From Candidatus Dactylopiibacterium sp. (GTDB lineage: Bacteria > Pseudomonadota > Gammaproteobacteria > Burkholderiales > Rhodocyclaceae), in NCBI GenBank assembly GCA_031119555.1, contig JAVHXQ010000037.1, positions 1 to 37,398 on the forward strand: a stretch of 37,398 nt of DNA. The letters run 5' to 3'. How positions within the stretch are numbered: the first letter of the stretch is position 1; every line of letters starts with the position of its first letter. Shown here piece by piece: positions 27,902 to 36,617 of the stretch. Below the pieces are notes generated by a model. That model was not told the DNA's origin. It ran no database searches and worked only from the letters and a program-made list of their open reading frames with translations. The position numbers were made by a program, and so were the translations under genes.

Positions 27902-30496
27902 ATGCAGAAGTTCGGGACGAACAAACGCCGGCTGGCCGTGGCCATCGGCCTGGTCATCGGCGCCGGGCTGGCCGCCTGTGGCGGTGGCAAGGACAGCCAC
28001 GACGACACCCCTTCCACCCCACCCGCCGCCAGCGTCAATGCGTGGATGCGCGCCGACATCATCGCGCGCCAGGCCGCGGCCACCACCGACACCGCCAGGG
28101 AGTCCATCGCCAACCAGCGCGCCCGCCTCCTGCTGGCCGCGATGACGCTGGAACAGAAGATGCAGCAGCTCACGGGCGCGATGCCCGAACTCGTGCCGGA
28201 GCTGCCCGAGTGCTACGGCGGCCGTCACGTCACCGGGATCGCCGCGCTCGACATCCCCACCCTGCGCATCACCAACGGCCCCGTGGGTCTGGGCCAGAAC
28301 GACTGCGTCTCGGCGTCCATCCTCGATGAGGTGAAGGCCGGCAAGAAGAGCTTCACGGCGGCCTATACGGACGTCAGCTCGGCGCAGGCCACCGCACTGC
28401 CCTCGGCGATGGGCGTGGCGGCTTCGTTCGACCCCGCCGTGGCGACGACCTACGGCGACGTGATCGGCACCGAGATGAGCGATCTCGCGCTGCACGTGTT
28501 CGAAGCCCCCGGCGTGAACATGGCGCGCATCCCCGTGCTCGGGCGCAACTTCGAGTACTTCGGCGAAGACCCCTTCCTGACGGGCACCATGGCCGTGGCC
28601 GAGACCAAGGCGATCCAGGCGCGCGGCGCCATCGCGATGCCCAAGCACTTCGTGGGCAACGAGCAGGAAACCAACCGCCAGAAGATCCAGACCACCATCG
28701 ACGCCCAGGTCCTGCGCGAGCTCTACCTGCTGCCCTTCGAGATGACGGTCAAGGACGGCAAGGCCGCTTCCATCATGTGCGCCTACAACTACGTCAACGG
28801 CGTGAGCTCCTGCGAAAGCAAGGACATGCTGACCGGCGTGCTGCGCAACGACTGGGGCTTCACGGGTTACGTGCAGTCCGACTTCTTCGCCATGAAGAGC
28901 ACGGTCTCCACGATGCAGGCCGGCATGGACCACGAGATGCCGATCCCGCAGTACTGGTCGGCGCCGCTGCTGACGGCCGGGCTGGCCTCGGGCGCGCTGA
29001 ACACCGCACAGTTCGACAAGGCGCTCGAGCGGCGCTACACGATGATGTTCAAGTACGGCGTGTTCGACCGCCCCATCAAGCAGAGCCCCATCGACTTCAC
29101 GGCCAATGGCCAGAAGGCGCGCGAGGCGGGCGGCAAGATGGCGGTGCTGCTGCAGAACAACGGCGCCCTGCCGATTGCCGGCTCCGCGCAGAAGATCGTG
29201 CTGATCGGCAAGGCCTCGCAGGTCTATGCGCAGATGGCGGTGGCCGGCGGCGCGCGCGTGGGCGTCGCCATCGCGGGCGGCAGCTCGGACGTGATGCCGC
29301 ACTACACCGTGACGCCGCTCGACGGCCTGCGCAACACCCTCAAGGCGCTGGGCAACACCACGGCCACGGTGCAGCTGATCCTCGTCGATGACGCCAACGG
29401 CAGCGCCACCCTGGACGGCGCGACCATTTCCTTCGCCGACGCGCGCGCCGCCGCCGCCAGCGCGGATGCCGTCGTCGTGATGGCGGGCACCATCGCCGAG
29501 GAAGGCGCCGACCGCCTCACCACCGCGGACGGCAGCACGCTGTCTTCCAACGTGGTGCCCATCGCCCCCGGCGCCAGCGCGGCCGACGGCATGAGCCTGG
29601 ACTGGTACGTGGCCGGTTCGCTGACGACGCCGGCAACCCCGAACGGCAGCGCCGCGATGGTCAGGAACAGCCAGACCGTGGCGATGATCCAGGCCATCCT
29701 GGCGGCGAACTCGACCACCGCGAAGAGCATGGCGCAGAAGACCGCGCTGGTGCTCAAGGACAACGCCGGCGTGGCGATGGACCCAACGCTGCTGGGCGCG
29801 GCGGGGCCGTCGATCCTGGAAGTGTGGTTCCCCGGCCAGGAGGACGGCAACATCGTGGCCGACCTGCTGTTCGGCGTGACCAATCCCTCGGGCAAGCTGC
29901 CGGTGACCTTCCCCGTGCGCGGCATGGGCTTCCTCGACAACGTGAGCGACGACCAGTACCCGGGCCGGGTCGCGCCCGACGGCGTCACCCAGACCGTGGA
30001 ATACACCGAGAAACTGCACATGGGCTACCGCTGGTACGACGGCAACGTCAGCGGCCAGTGCGCGGTGGTGAACGGCAGCAATCCGTGCGTGGCCTTTCCC
30101 TTCGGACACGGGCTCTCCTACACCAGCTTCAACGTGAGCAGCCCGGCCGTCGCGGCCAGCGGCACGCGCTACACCGTGACCGCGACGGTGACCAACACCG
30201 GCACGCGGGCCGGCGCGGAAGTCGTGCAGGTCTATCTGTCGCTGCCCGCCGGGGCCAGCTCGGTCGGCGCGCCGCAGCCGCCCAAGCGCCTGGTGGGGTT
30301 CCAGAAGGTGCAGCTGGGCGCGGGTGAATCCAGGCCGGTCACGATCACCATCGACCCTGCCGCCAGCCATCACCCGCTGAGCGTGTGGAGCAAGACCTAC
30401 AACCAGTGGATCACGCCGGCGGGCAACTACACCGTGCTGCTGGGCAGGTCGTCCGCGCCCAGGGATCTGGTGCAGGCCGGCACCTTCTCGCGCTGA
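27902..30496 (+). CDS. GH3 β-glycosidase lipoprotein (β-glucosidase-like)
   Basis: 864 residues. The leader ends in lipobox LAAC, then GGGKDSHDD, so it is likely anchored to a membrane outside the cytosol. The (β/α)8 GH3 domain (about 75-400) contains 'LRITNGPVGLG', 'ARIPVLGRNFEYFGEDPFL', the substrate loop 'PKHFVGNEQETNR' (Lys248-His249) and the catalytic nucleophile Asp327 in GYVQSDFFAM. The α/β sandwich domain follows, with 'VLLQNNGALPI' and 'LEVWFPGQEDGNIVADLLFG'. The C-terminal fibronectin III-like domain has 'YTVTATVTNTGTRAGAEVVQVYLS' and 'PPKRLVGFQKVQL'. The enzyme should release β-linked glucose or similar sugars. Its neighbours are a divergent LysR regulator and a GPH sugar symporter. 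Confidence 0.93.
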   Translation: MQKFGTNKRRLAVAIGLVIGAGLAACGGGKDSHDDTPSTPPAASVNAWMRADIIARQAAATTDTARESIANQRARLLLAAMTLEQKMQQLTGAMPELVPELPECYGGRHVTGIAALDIPTLRITNGPVGLGQNDCVSASILDEVKAGKKSFTAAYTDVSSAQATALPSAMGVAASFDPAVATTYGDVIGTEMSDLALHVFEAPGVNMARIPVLGRNFEYFGEDPFLTGTMAVAETKAIQARGAIAMPKHFVGNEQETNRQKIQTTIDAQVLRELYLLPFEMTVKDGKAASIMCAYNYVNGVSSCESKDMLTGVLRNDWGFTGYVQSDFFAMKSTVSTMQAGMDHEMPIPQYWSAPLLTAGLASGALNTAQFDKALERRYTMMFKYGVFDRPIKQSPIDFTANGQKAREAGGKMAVLLQNNGALPIAGSAQKIVLIGKASQVYAQMAVAGGARVGVAIAGGSSDVMPHYTVTPLDGLRNTLKALGNTTATVQLILVDDANGSATLDGATISFADARAAAASADAVVVMAGTIAEEGADRLTTADGSTLSSNVVPIAPGASAADGMSLDWYVAGSLTTPATPNGSAAMVRNSQTVAMIQAILAANSTTAKSMAQKTALVLKDNAGVAMDPTLLGAAGPSILEVWFPGQEDGNIVADLLFGVTNPSGKLPVTFPVRGMGFLDNVSDDQYPGRVAPDGVTQTVEYTEKLHMGYRWYDGNVSGQCAVVNGSNPCVAFPFGHGLSYTSFNVSSPAVAASGTRYTVTATVTNTGTRAGAEVVQVYLSLPAGASSVGAPQPPKRLVGFQKVQLGAGESRPVTITIDPAASHHPLSVWSKTYNQWITPAGNYTVLLGRSSAPRDLVQAGTFSR

Positions 30497-30796
30497 CGGC
30501 GCCCCCTGGGCGCACGCCGGGCCCCGCGCGGACCTGCCCCCCGCTGGGCGGGCAAGGCCGGCCGGGGACCTGCGGCCGGTGTCCGGCCGCGCGCCCGCGC
30601 CGGGCCTTGCAGGCGGCCCGGCCCTTGGCGGACACCGCCGCAACGCGAGGTCCGGGATAGGTCAAATTTTGATTCCGCCGATCCGCGGCCCCGCCGGACG
30701 GCTACGGTGCACCGGCCGGAGCCCTCGGGCCCACCGGCCGGCGCGACCCGCCTCTTCCGGCGCCGGGCCGCCACCACCGGAACAAGGAATCCACAC
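30497..30796. other. Gene-free, hairpin-rich spacer after the GH3 gene
   Basis: Exactly 300 bp with no credible gene. Three perfect hairpins follow one another: GCGCCC/GGGCGC (30499-30513), GCGGCCGG/CCGGCCGC (30572-30590, loop TGT) and GCCGGGCC/GGCCCGGC (30599-30622). None has a T-run. Beyond them, 30660-30675 is abruptly AT-rich (palindrome TCAAATTTTGA) and may belong to the promoter of the next gene. Confidence 0.5.
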
Positions 30797-31411
30797 ATGA
30801 AGCGCCCGCTCGCCCTCGCCCTCCCGCTGCTCCTCGCGGCCACCACCGGCGCCCACGCCGCACTGCCCCGGCTCAACGCCGAATGCCCCACGGGGCTGTC
30901 GATCCACATCGATGCCGGTGGCCCGGTCTACATCAACGGCCGCCAAGCCGCGCTGCGCCGCATGAACGACAACTACTACGAAGCCCGCCAGGGCAACGCG
31001 ACCCTCTCGATCAGCCTCGCCGCCGACGGCACGCCCAGCCTGAGCTACACGCGCGATCGCGCGAACGGCATCTGCACGCTCAAGACCGCAACCGCCGCCG
31101 ACGCTGCCGACGACCACGCGGGCGCGCCCCGCCACGCACCGGCGGCGCTGGCCCCCGCCGCGACGCCGCAAGGCGCGCGCGCACCCGTTGCGCCGAACGA
31201 CATGGCGGCTTTCTGCCGTGGTGAAGCCGCCGGCCAGTACGGCACGCGCCCGCGCTACGTGAAGAGTTCGCGCGCGACGCGCGAGGACGGTGGCTACGTC
31301 ATGCGCGGCGAGGTGGACAAGGGCCGCGAGGGCATCAGCCGCTTTGCCTGCCGTTTCGACGCGCAGCGCCGTTTCATCGACGTGATGGCGCTCGACTCCG
31401 ACGGCGAGTGA
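30797..31411 (+). CDS. Exported protein of unknown function with four cysteines
   Basis: 204 residues from the ATG with AAGGAA 9 bp upstream. A signal peptide (MKRPLALALPLLLAATTGAHA) precedes a domain 'CPTGLSIHIDAGGPVYING' and 'NDNYYEARQGNATLSISLAADGTPSLSY'. An Ala/Pro-rich linker follows (about 100-132), then a second domain with 'AAFCRGEAAGQYGTRPRYVKS' and 'SRFACRFDAQRRFIDV'. Cys30, Cys93, Cys140 and Cys185 are placed in two pairs, one pair per domain, suggesting two disulfides. I cannot assign a role. It is separated from the hemerythrin gene by a 90-bp gap with an FNR-type box, so it is probably not part of that operon. Confidence 0.75.
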   Translation: MKRPLALALPLLLAATTGAHAALPRLNAECPTGLSIHIDAGGPVYINGRQAALRRMNDNYYEARQGNATLSISLAADGTPSLSYTRDRANGICTLKTATAADAADDHAGAPRHAPAALAPAATPQGARAPVAPNDMAAFCRGEAAGQYGTRPRYVKSSRATREDGGYVMRGEVDKGREGISRFACRFDAQRRFIDVMALDSDGE

Positions 31412-31427
31412 GCCGTGCCGGCCACGC

Positions 31428-31441
31428 TTGACGCGGGTCAA
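31428..31441 (+). promoter_or_regulatory. FNR/Anr/Dnr-type box before the hemerythrin operon
   Basis: A perfect palindrome TTGAC-GCGG-GTCAA. A -10-like CATACT (31465-31470) starts 23 bp after the box. This puts the box centre about 41.5 bp before a start near 31476, the class II activator geometry. It suggests activation at low oxygen (FNR/Anr) or by nitric oxide (Dnr/NnrR), which read the same motif. Confidence 0.75.
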
Positions 31442-31501
31442 TGACCCCGGTGCCGCCCGATTCGCATACTGGGGTTATCCCTCCCCCACGGCGGCCCGAC
31501 C

Positions 31502-31945
31502 ATGACCTTTCCCGACTACCTCACCACCGATCACCGCGCCTGCGACGAGCTGCTCGGCCAGCTGCGCCAGCATGCCAACGGCGCCGACTGGGGCGCCGCG
31601 CGCACGGCCTTTGACGCGCTGCGGCACGACGTGCTCGCCCACTTCGCGGCCGAAGAGGAGATACTCTTTCCGGCCTTCGAAGCGCGCACCGGCATGCGCC
31701 AGGGGCCGACCGCCGTCATGCGCATGGAGCACGAGGAAGCGCGCGACCTGCTTGAAGACCTCGCCCAGGCGGTGGCGGCGGACGATCGCGAAGGCGTGCG
31801 CGGTCACGGCGAAGCGCTGCTGATCCTGCTCCAGCAGCACAACATGAAGGAAGAGAACATCCTCTACCCCATGGGCGCCAACGTGGCGGGCCCCGACCTG
31901 GCGGACTGGTCGGCGCGCATCATCGCCCGCCGCGAAGCGCCATGA
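31502..31945 (+). CDS. Hemerythrin HHE-domain protein
   Basis: 147 residues, a cytosolic four-helix bundle. The di-iron ligand pattern is visible: His10 in 'TTDHRACDELL', His and Glu in 'HDVLAHFAAEEEILFPAFE', His in 'RMEHEEARDLLEDL', and 'LLQQHNMKEENILYPM'. HHE proteins bind oxygen or nitric oxide, or help repair Fe-S or di-iron centres (RIC/YtfE type). It lies under an FNR-type box and its stop overlaps the DUF2249 start (ATGA). Confidence 0.9.
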   Translation: MTFPDYLTTDHRACDELLGQLRQHANGADWGAARTAFDALRHDVLAHFAAEEEILFPAFEARTGMRQGPTAVMRMEHEEARDLLEDLAQAVAADDREGVRGHGEALLILLQQHNMKEENILYPMGANVAGPDLADWSARIIARREAP

Positions 31946-32169
31946 CCGCCGTGCTCGACGTGCGCGGCCTGCCGCCCTGCGAGCCCTTCGAGCGCATCCT
32001 CGCGGCCCTCGACGCGCTGCCCGCCGGCCAAACCCTGGAAGCCCTGCTCGCGCGCGAACCGCTGCCGCTCTTCGCGTGGCTGGGCGACAACGGCTTCGGC
32101 TGGGAGGGGGATCACCTCCGCCTCGACGGCCAGCCCTGCTACCGCATCGTGATCCGCCGCGCGGCCTGA
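31942..32169 (+). CDS. DUF2249 domain protein
   Basis: 75 residues. The family pattern is complete: 'LDVRGLPPCEPFERILAALDALPAGQTLEALLAREPLPLFAWLGDNGFGWE', then a final strand pair. DUF2249 is a small sulfur-carrier-like (TusA-like) α/β fold, often beside hemerythrin, NnrS and nitrite/NO reductase genes; its biochemical role is not known. The first strand has no cysteine at the TusA position, so sulfur transfer is unlikely. It overlaps the hemerythrin gene by 4 bp and is 11 bp from the next start. Confidence 0.85.
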   Translation: MTAVLDVRGLPPCEPFERILAALDALPAGQTLEALLAREPLPLFAWLGDNGFGWEGDHLRLDGQPCYRIVIRRAA

Positions 32170-32180
32170 CCCTCAAGGCC

Positions 32181-33467
32181 ATGCAGCTCATCTCCACCCA
32201 CGCCTCGCCCTCGCCCCGACAGTCGTTCGGCCACTTCCTCGCCGGCATCGCCGGCATGGCCCTCGCCGCGGCGCTGCTCGCGTGGGAGCCGGCCGCGCTC
32301 GCCACACGCTGGCATCCGGCCGCCCTGGCGGCGGTGCATCTGTGCGCGCTCGGCGGACTCATGCCGGTGATGCTGGGCGCGCTGTTCCAGTTCGTGCCGG
32401 TGGCCTGCGGCCTGAGCCTGCCCGACGCGGGCCGCATCGAATGGCTGCGGCTGGCGGCGCTGGAGGCCGGCGCCGTGATTCTCGCCACGGGATTCGTGCA
32501 AGGCCGGGCCGACGCCATCGCGGCGGGCGGCACGCTCGCGCTGGCCAGCCTCGCGTGGTCGGCCGCGCGCCTGCTGCGCGCGCTGCACGCCCAGCCCGCC
32601 AGCACCGCGCTGCCGCGCGCCATGCGCCGCGCGGCACTGGCGCTGGCGATGACCCTCGCGCTGGGCGGCGTGCTCGTCGGCATCCTGCGTCTGGGCGGCG
32701 AACTGCCGTTCCTGGCGCTCGTGGACTGGCACGCGCAATGGGCGCTGGCGGGCTGGGTCGGCGGCCTGATCCTGGCGGTGGCCGGCGTCGTGGTGCCGAT
32801 GTTCCACGTCACCGCGCCCTACCCCGCGCGCTGGGAGCAGCTCACGCGCGCGCTGCCCTGGCTGGTGTTCGCCGCGGGCGCGGGCAGCCTGGCGGCGCAG
32901 CGCTGGCTCACGACCGTCGCGGTGGCGGCACTGTGCGCGCTGGCCGCCGGCTTCGGCGTGCTGAGCATCCTGCGCGTGCGCGCCTCGCGGCGCGGCGAGC
33001 GCGATGCCTTCCACTACGGCTGGCTGGGCGCGGGCCTCTTCGCGCTGCTCGCCGGCGCCACCGGGCTGGCCGCGCAGGTGGCGGCCGACCCACGCTGGAG
33101 CGTGGCCTTCGGCGTGATCGCGCTCGGCGGCCTGGGCGGAATCACCATCACGGTGATGCTCTACCGCATCGTGCCCTTCCTGATCTGGCTGCACTGGCAG
33201 CGCGCCAATCGCGCGCGCGCCCGCCTGCCGCTGCTGCACCAGATCGTTCCGGCACGGCCGCAAGCCTGGCAGCTGGGCACCGAGGCCGTCGCCGTGGGCG
33301 GACTCGCGCTCGGGGCGTTCTTGCCGGAAACGGTCTGCCTCGCGGCCATCCTGTTGTTTTTCTCCAAATCCGCGCAATTCTTTCTCGTCTGCCGCGCGAT
33401 CCGTGAATTCAGCGCCCGCCTGAGGGTGCTCCAGGCGTTGCCGCCCCGCCCCCGCGCGGCGCACTGA
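32181..33467 (+). CDS. Polytopic membrane protein, possibly heme-binding (NnrS/oxidase subunit I-like)
   Basis: 428 residues with about eleven or twelve hydrophobic segments. Intramembrane histidines stand in motifs like those of heme-copper oxidase and NnrS relatives: 'WHPAALAAVHLCALGGLMPVMLGALFQF' (His45, His53), 'VDWHAQWALAGWVGGLILAVAGVVVPMFH' (His184, His209), and 'GGITITVMLYRIVPFLIWLHWQR'. NnrS is a heme- and copper-containing membrane protein tied to nitric oxide tolerance; whether this is NnrS proper I cannot say. It is third in the hemerythrin/DUF2249 operon, directly before nap, under FNR-type control. Confidence 0.7.
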   Translation: MQLISTHASPSPRQSFGHFLAGIAGMALAAALLAWEPAALATRWHPAALAAVHLCALGGLMPVMLGALFQFVPVACGLSLPDAGRIEWLRLAALEAGAVILATGFVQGRADAIAAGGTLALASLAWSAARLLRALHAQPASTALPRAMRRAALALAMTLALGGVLVGILRLGGELPFLALVDWHAQWALAGWVGGLILAVAGVVVPMFHVTAPYPARWEQLTRALPWLVFAAGAGSLAAQRWLTTVAVAALCALAAGFGVLSILRVRASRRGERDAFHYGWLGAGLFALLAGATGLAAQVAADPRWSVAFGVIALGGLGGITITVMLYRIVPFLIWLHWQRANRARARLPLLHQIVPARPQAWQLGTEAVAVGGLALGAFLPETVCLAAILLFFSKSAQFFLVCRAIREFSARLRVLQALPPRPRAAH

Positions 33468-33519
33468 GTTTCCGCCCGATCCACGTATACCCGCGAACGC
33501 AGCGGATCGCGGCGCGAAC

Positions 33520-33533
33520 TTGACTCGCGTCAA
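33520..33533 (+). promoter_or_regulatory. FNR/Anr/Dnr-type box before the nap operon
   Basis: A perfect palindrome TTGAC-TCGC-GTCAA. The -10-like TTCAAT (33557-33562) starts 23 bp after it, the same spacing as at the hemerythrin operon. The predicted start is near 33568, leaving about a 90-base leader to napD. This fits induction of periplasmic nitrate reductase at low oxygen. Confidence 0.75.
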
Positions 33534-33656
33534 GGCGACGCCCCATGCCCGACGGCTTCAATCCAGACGAGAAGAGCCGCCTGCCCGTGCCGCCAACCGC
33601 CGCCTCCGTGCGATGACCGGCCGGGCCGCAAGCCCCCGGGAAGGAGACAGCACCGC

Positions 33657-33965
33657 ATGAGAATCGCCAGCCTTCTGGTCCGCGTGCGCCCCGAGCACGT
33701 CGCATCCACCACCCAGGCCATCGCCTGCATCGCCGGCGCGAGCCTGCACGGCCTCACGCCCGACGGCAGCCGCCTCGTGGTCCTCGTCGAAGACGGCGAA
33801 GGCTACGCCGTGGCGGACTCCATCCTCGCGGTGTCCACCGCCCCGGGCGTGCTGGGCACCACGCTCGCCTACGAGTACGGCGACGACGACATCACCCCGG
33901 CCGACCTGGCCGGCGCCTTCGCCCGATCCCGCGCCAAGCAGACGCAAGAGGAGACAAGAACATGA
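33657..33965 (+). CDS. napD: Nitrate reductase chaperone NapD
   Basis: 102 residues with the NapD pattern '[13 protein letters not shown]', '[22 protein letters not shown]', '[22 protein letters not shown]'. NapD is a ferredoxin-fold chaperone that binds the twin-arginine signal of NapA and holds it back until cofactor loading is finished. AAGGAG 10 bp upstream is the ribosome site. Its stop overlaps the napA start (ATGA), so chaperone and client are coupled. Confidence 0.92.
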   Translation: MRIASLLVRVRPEHVASTTQAIACIAGASLHGLTPDGSRLVVLVEDGEGYAVADSILAVSTAPGVLGTTLAYEYGDDDITPADLAGAFARSRAKQTQEETRT

Positions 33966-36496
33966 GCATGTCGCGCCGAGATTTCATCAAGAGCCAGGCC
34001 CTTGCCGCCGCCGCGGCCACGGCGAGCGGTTCCGCTCTCGCCCAGGCCGCCACCGCGCTGCCCGGCGAAGTCCGCTGGGACAAGGCCCCGTGCCGCTTCT
34101 GCGGCACCGGCTGTTCGGTGCTGGTGGGCGTCCAGAACGGCCGCGTGGTGGCCACCCAGGGCGACCCCGACGCACCGGTGAACCGTGGCCTCAACTGCAT
34201 CAAGGGCTACTTCCTGTCGAAGATCATGTACGGCGCCGACCGCCTCACGCAGCCCCTGCTGCGCATGAAGGACGGCAAGTACGACAAGCACGGCGAATTC
34301 ACGCCCATCACCTGGGACAAGGCCTTCGACATCATGGCCGAGAAGTGGAAGACCGCGCTGCGCGAAGGCGGGCCCGGCTCCATCGCGATGTTCGGCTCCG
34401 GCCAGTGGACGATCTTCGAAGGCTACGCCGCGGCCAAGCTCTGGAAGGCAGGCTTCCGCTCCAACAACCTCGACCCGAACGCGCGCCACTGCATGGCCAG
34501 CGCCGTGACGGGCTTCATGCGCACCTTCGGCATGGACGAGCCGATGGGCTGCTACGACGACATCGAAGTCACGGACGCCTTCGTGCTGTGGGGTTCGAAC
34601 ATGGCCGAGATGCACCCCATCCTGTGGAGCCGCGTGACCGACCGCCGGCTCTCGCATCCGGATTGCCAGGTGCACGTGCTGTCGACCTTCGAGCACCGCA
34701 GCTTCGACCTTGCCGACAACGGCATGGTCTTCGTGCCGAACACCGACCTCGCGATCCTCAACTACATCTGCAACCACATCATCCAGACCAAGCGCGTGAA
34801 TCTGGATTTCGTGAAGCGGCACGTGAATTTCAAGCGCGGCGAGACCGACATCGGCTTCGGCCTGCGGCCCGATCACCCGCTCGAAGCCAAAGCCACCAGC
34901 AACGGCTACGCGGGCGCCGACGGCAAGCCCAAGGGCGACGTGGGCAAGGCCGAGAACATCTCGTTCGAGGCCTTCGCCGAGTTCGTCTCGGGTTACACGC
35001 TGGAGAAGGTCAGCAAGCTGTCCGGCGTGCCGGCCGCGCGCCTGCAGAAGCTCGCCGAGCTGTACGCCGACCCGAAGCGGAAAGTCGTTTCGTTCTGGAC
35101 CATGGGTTTCAACCAGCACACGCGCGGCACCTGGGTGAACAACATGATCTACAACGTTCATCTGCTCACCGGCAAGATCTCGGAGCCCGGCAACAGCCCC
35201 TTCTCGCTGACGGGCCAGCCCTCGGCCTGCGGCACCGCGCGCGAGGTCGGCACCTTCGCCCATCGCCTGCCGGCCGACATGGTCGTGACCAACCCCGAGC
35301 ACCGCAAGCACGCCGAGCATCTGTGGCAGCTGCCCGAAGGCACGCTGCCCGCCAACGTGGGCCTGCACGCCGTGGCGCAGAGCCGCGCGCTCAAGGACGG
35401 CAAGCTGGCCTGCTACTGGACCAGCACCACCAACAACATGCAGGCCGGCCCCAACATCAACGGCGAGGTCTATCCCGGCTGGCGCAACCCCAAGGCTTTC
35501 GTCGTCGTCTCCGACGTGTATCCGACCGTGTCCGCGATGGCGGCCGACCTGATCCTGCCCAGCGCGATGTGGACCGAGAAGGAAGGCGCTTTCGGCAACG
35601 CCGAGCGCCGCACCCAGTTCTGGCGTCAGCAGGTGAAGGCGCCGGGCGAATCGAAGAGCGACCTGTGGCAGTACATGGAGTTCGCGCGCCGGTTCAAGGT
35701 CGAGGAAGTCTGGCCCGCCGAACTCATCGCCCGGAAACCCGAACTGCGCGGCAAGACCCTCTTCGACGTGCTCTACGCGAACCAGGCGGTCAATCGCTTC
35801 CCGCTCGCCGAACTCGACAAGGTGAACGGCCACGCCATCAAGGGCTACACCAACGACGAGTCGCGCGCGTTCGGCTTCTACGTGCAGAAAGGACTGTTCG
35901 AGGAATACGCCGCCTTCGGCCGCGGGCATGGCCACGACCTGGCCTCGTTCGACACCTACCACAAGGCGCGCGGGCTGCGCTGGCCCGTGGTCGAGGGCAA
36001 GGAAACCCTCTGGCGCTATCGCGAGGGCTACGACCCGTATGTGAAGCCGGGCGAGCGCGTGCGCTTCTACGGCCACAAGGACGGCCGCGCCGTGATCTTC
36101 GCGCTGCCCTACCAGGACCCGCCCGAGATGCCCGACAAGGAGTTCGACCTGTGGCTGTGCACCGGCCGCGTGCTCGAGCACTGGCATACCGGCAGCATGA
36201 CGCGACGCGTGCCCGAACTGCACAAGGCCGTACCCGAGGCGGTCGTCTTCATGCACCCCGACGACGCGGTGCGCCGCAAGCTGCAGCGCGGCATGCTCGT
36301 CAAGGTGGCCTCGCGGCGCGGCGAGATCACGGCCCGCATCGAAACCCACGGCCGCAACAAGCCGCCCCGGGGCCTGATCTTCGTGCCGTTCTTCGACGAA
36401 GGCCGCCTCGTCAACAAGCTCACGCTCGACGCCACCTGCCCGATCTCCAAGGAGACCGATTTCAAGAAATGCGCCGTGAAGGTCACGCGCGCCTGA
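33962..36496 (+). CDS. napA: Periplasmic nitrate reductase catalytic subunit NapA
   Basis: 844 residues. Twin-arginine signal SRRDFIK at 4-10 and a cleavable Ala-rich segment. The [4Fe-4S] site is CRFCGTGC (Cys44, Cys47, Cys51) plus Cys79 in GLNCIKG. The molybdenum ligand is Cys177 in NARHCMAS. Bis-MGD binding blocks follow ('[16 protein letters not shown]', '[10 protein letters not shown]', '[15 protein letters not shown]'), and the C-terminal domain includes '[18 protein letters not shown]'. It reduces nitrate to nitrite in the periplasm with electrons from NapB. It is the second gene of a napDAG(H) operon; no napE/F is seen ahead. Confidence 0.97.
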   Translation: MSMSRRDFIKSQALAAAAATASGSALAQAATALPGEVRWDKAPCRFCGTGCSVLVGVQNGRVVATQGDPDAPVNRGLNCIKGYFLSKIMYGADRLTQPLLRMKDGKYDKHGEFTPITWDKAFDIMAEKWKTALREGGPGSIAMFGSGQWTIFEGYAAAKLWKAGFRSNNLDPNARHCMASAVTGFMRTFGMDEPMGCYDDIEVTDAFVLWGSNMAEMHPILWSRVTDRRLSHPDCQVHVLSTFEHRSFDLADNGMVFVPNTDLAILNYICNHIIQTKRVNLDFVKRHVNFKRGETDIGFGLRPDHPLEAKATSNGYAGADGKPKGDVGKAENISFEAFAEFVSGYTLEKVSKLSGVPAARLQKLAELYADPKRKVVSFWTMGFNQHTRGTWVNNMIYNVHLLTGKISEPGNSPFSLTGQPSACGTAREVGTFAHRLPADMVVTNPEHRKHAEHLWQLPEGTLPANVGLHAVAQSRALKDGKLACYWTSTTNNMQAGPNINGEVYPGWRNPKAFVVVSDVYPTVSAMAADLILPSAMWTEKEGAFGNAERRTQFWRQQVKAPGESKSDLWQYMEFARRFKVEEVWPAELIARKPELRGKTLFDVLYANQAVNRFPLAELDKVNGHAIKGYTNDESRAFGFYVQKGLFEEYAAFGRGHGHDLASFDTYHKARGLRWPVVEGKETLWRYREGYDPYVKPGERVRFYGHKDGRAVIFALPYQDPPEMPDKEFDLWLCTGRVLEHWHTGSMTRRVPELHKAVPEAVVFMHPDDAVRRKLQRGMLVKVASRRGEITARIETHGRNKPPRGLIFVPFFDEGRLVNKLTLDATCPISKETDFKKCAVKVTRA

Positions 36497-36617
36497 GAAG
36501 CGCCGTGTCTCACGCCACGCAAGCACGCACCGCGACGACCCGCCGGCACCGGAGCACAAGCCTCCGGCCCGGCGCGGCGGCGCGCCTCCTTGCCCACACC
36601 GCCTTGCCGCAAAACCC

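Noticed and set aside
27854-30643. A 929-codon open frame antisense to the GH3 gene
   Set aside because: Composition typical of a codon-bias shadow; the plus strand encodes a complete GH3 enzyme with all catalytic motifs.
30662-30672. Palindrome TCAAATTTTGA as an FNR-type site
   Set aside because: The half sites are in the reverse order (TCAA-N3-TTGA) with the wrong spacing, so it does not fit the FNR motif.
32181-33467. Naming the membrane protein nnrS outright
   Set aside because: The His motifs are suggestive, but I cannot confirm the NnrS family from sequence reading alone, so it is left unnamed.
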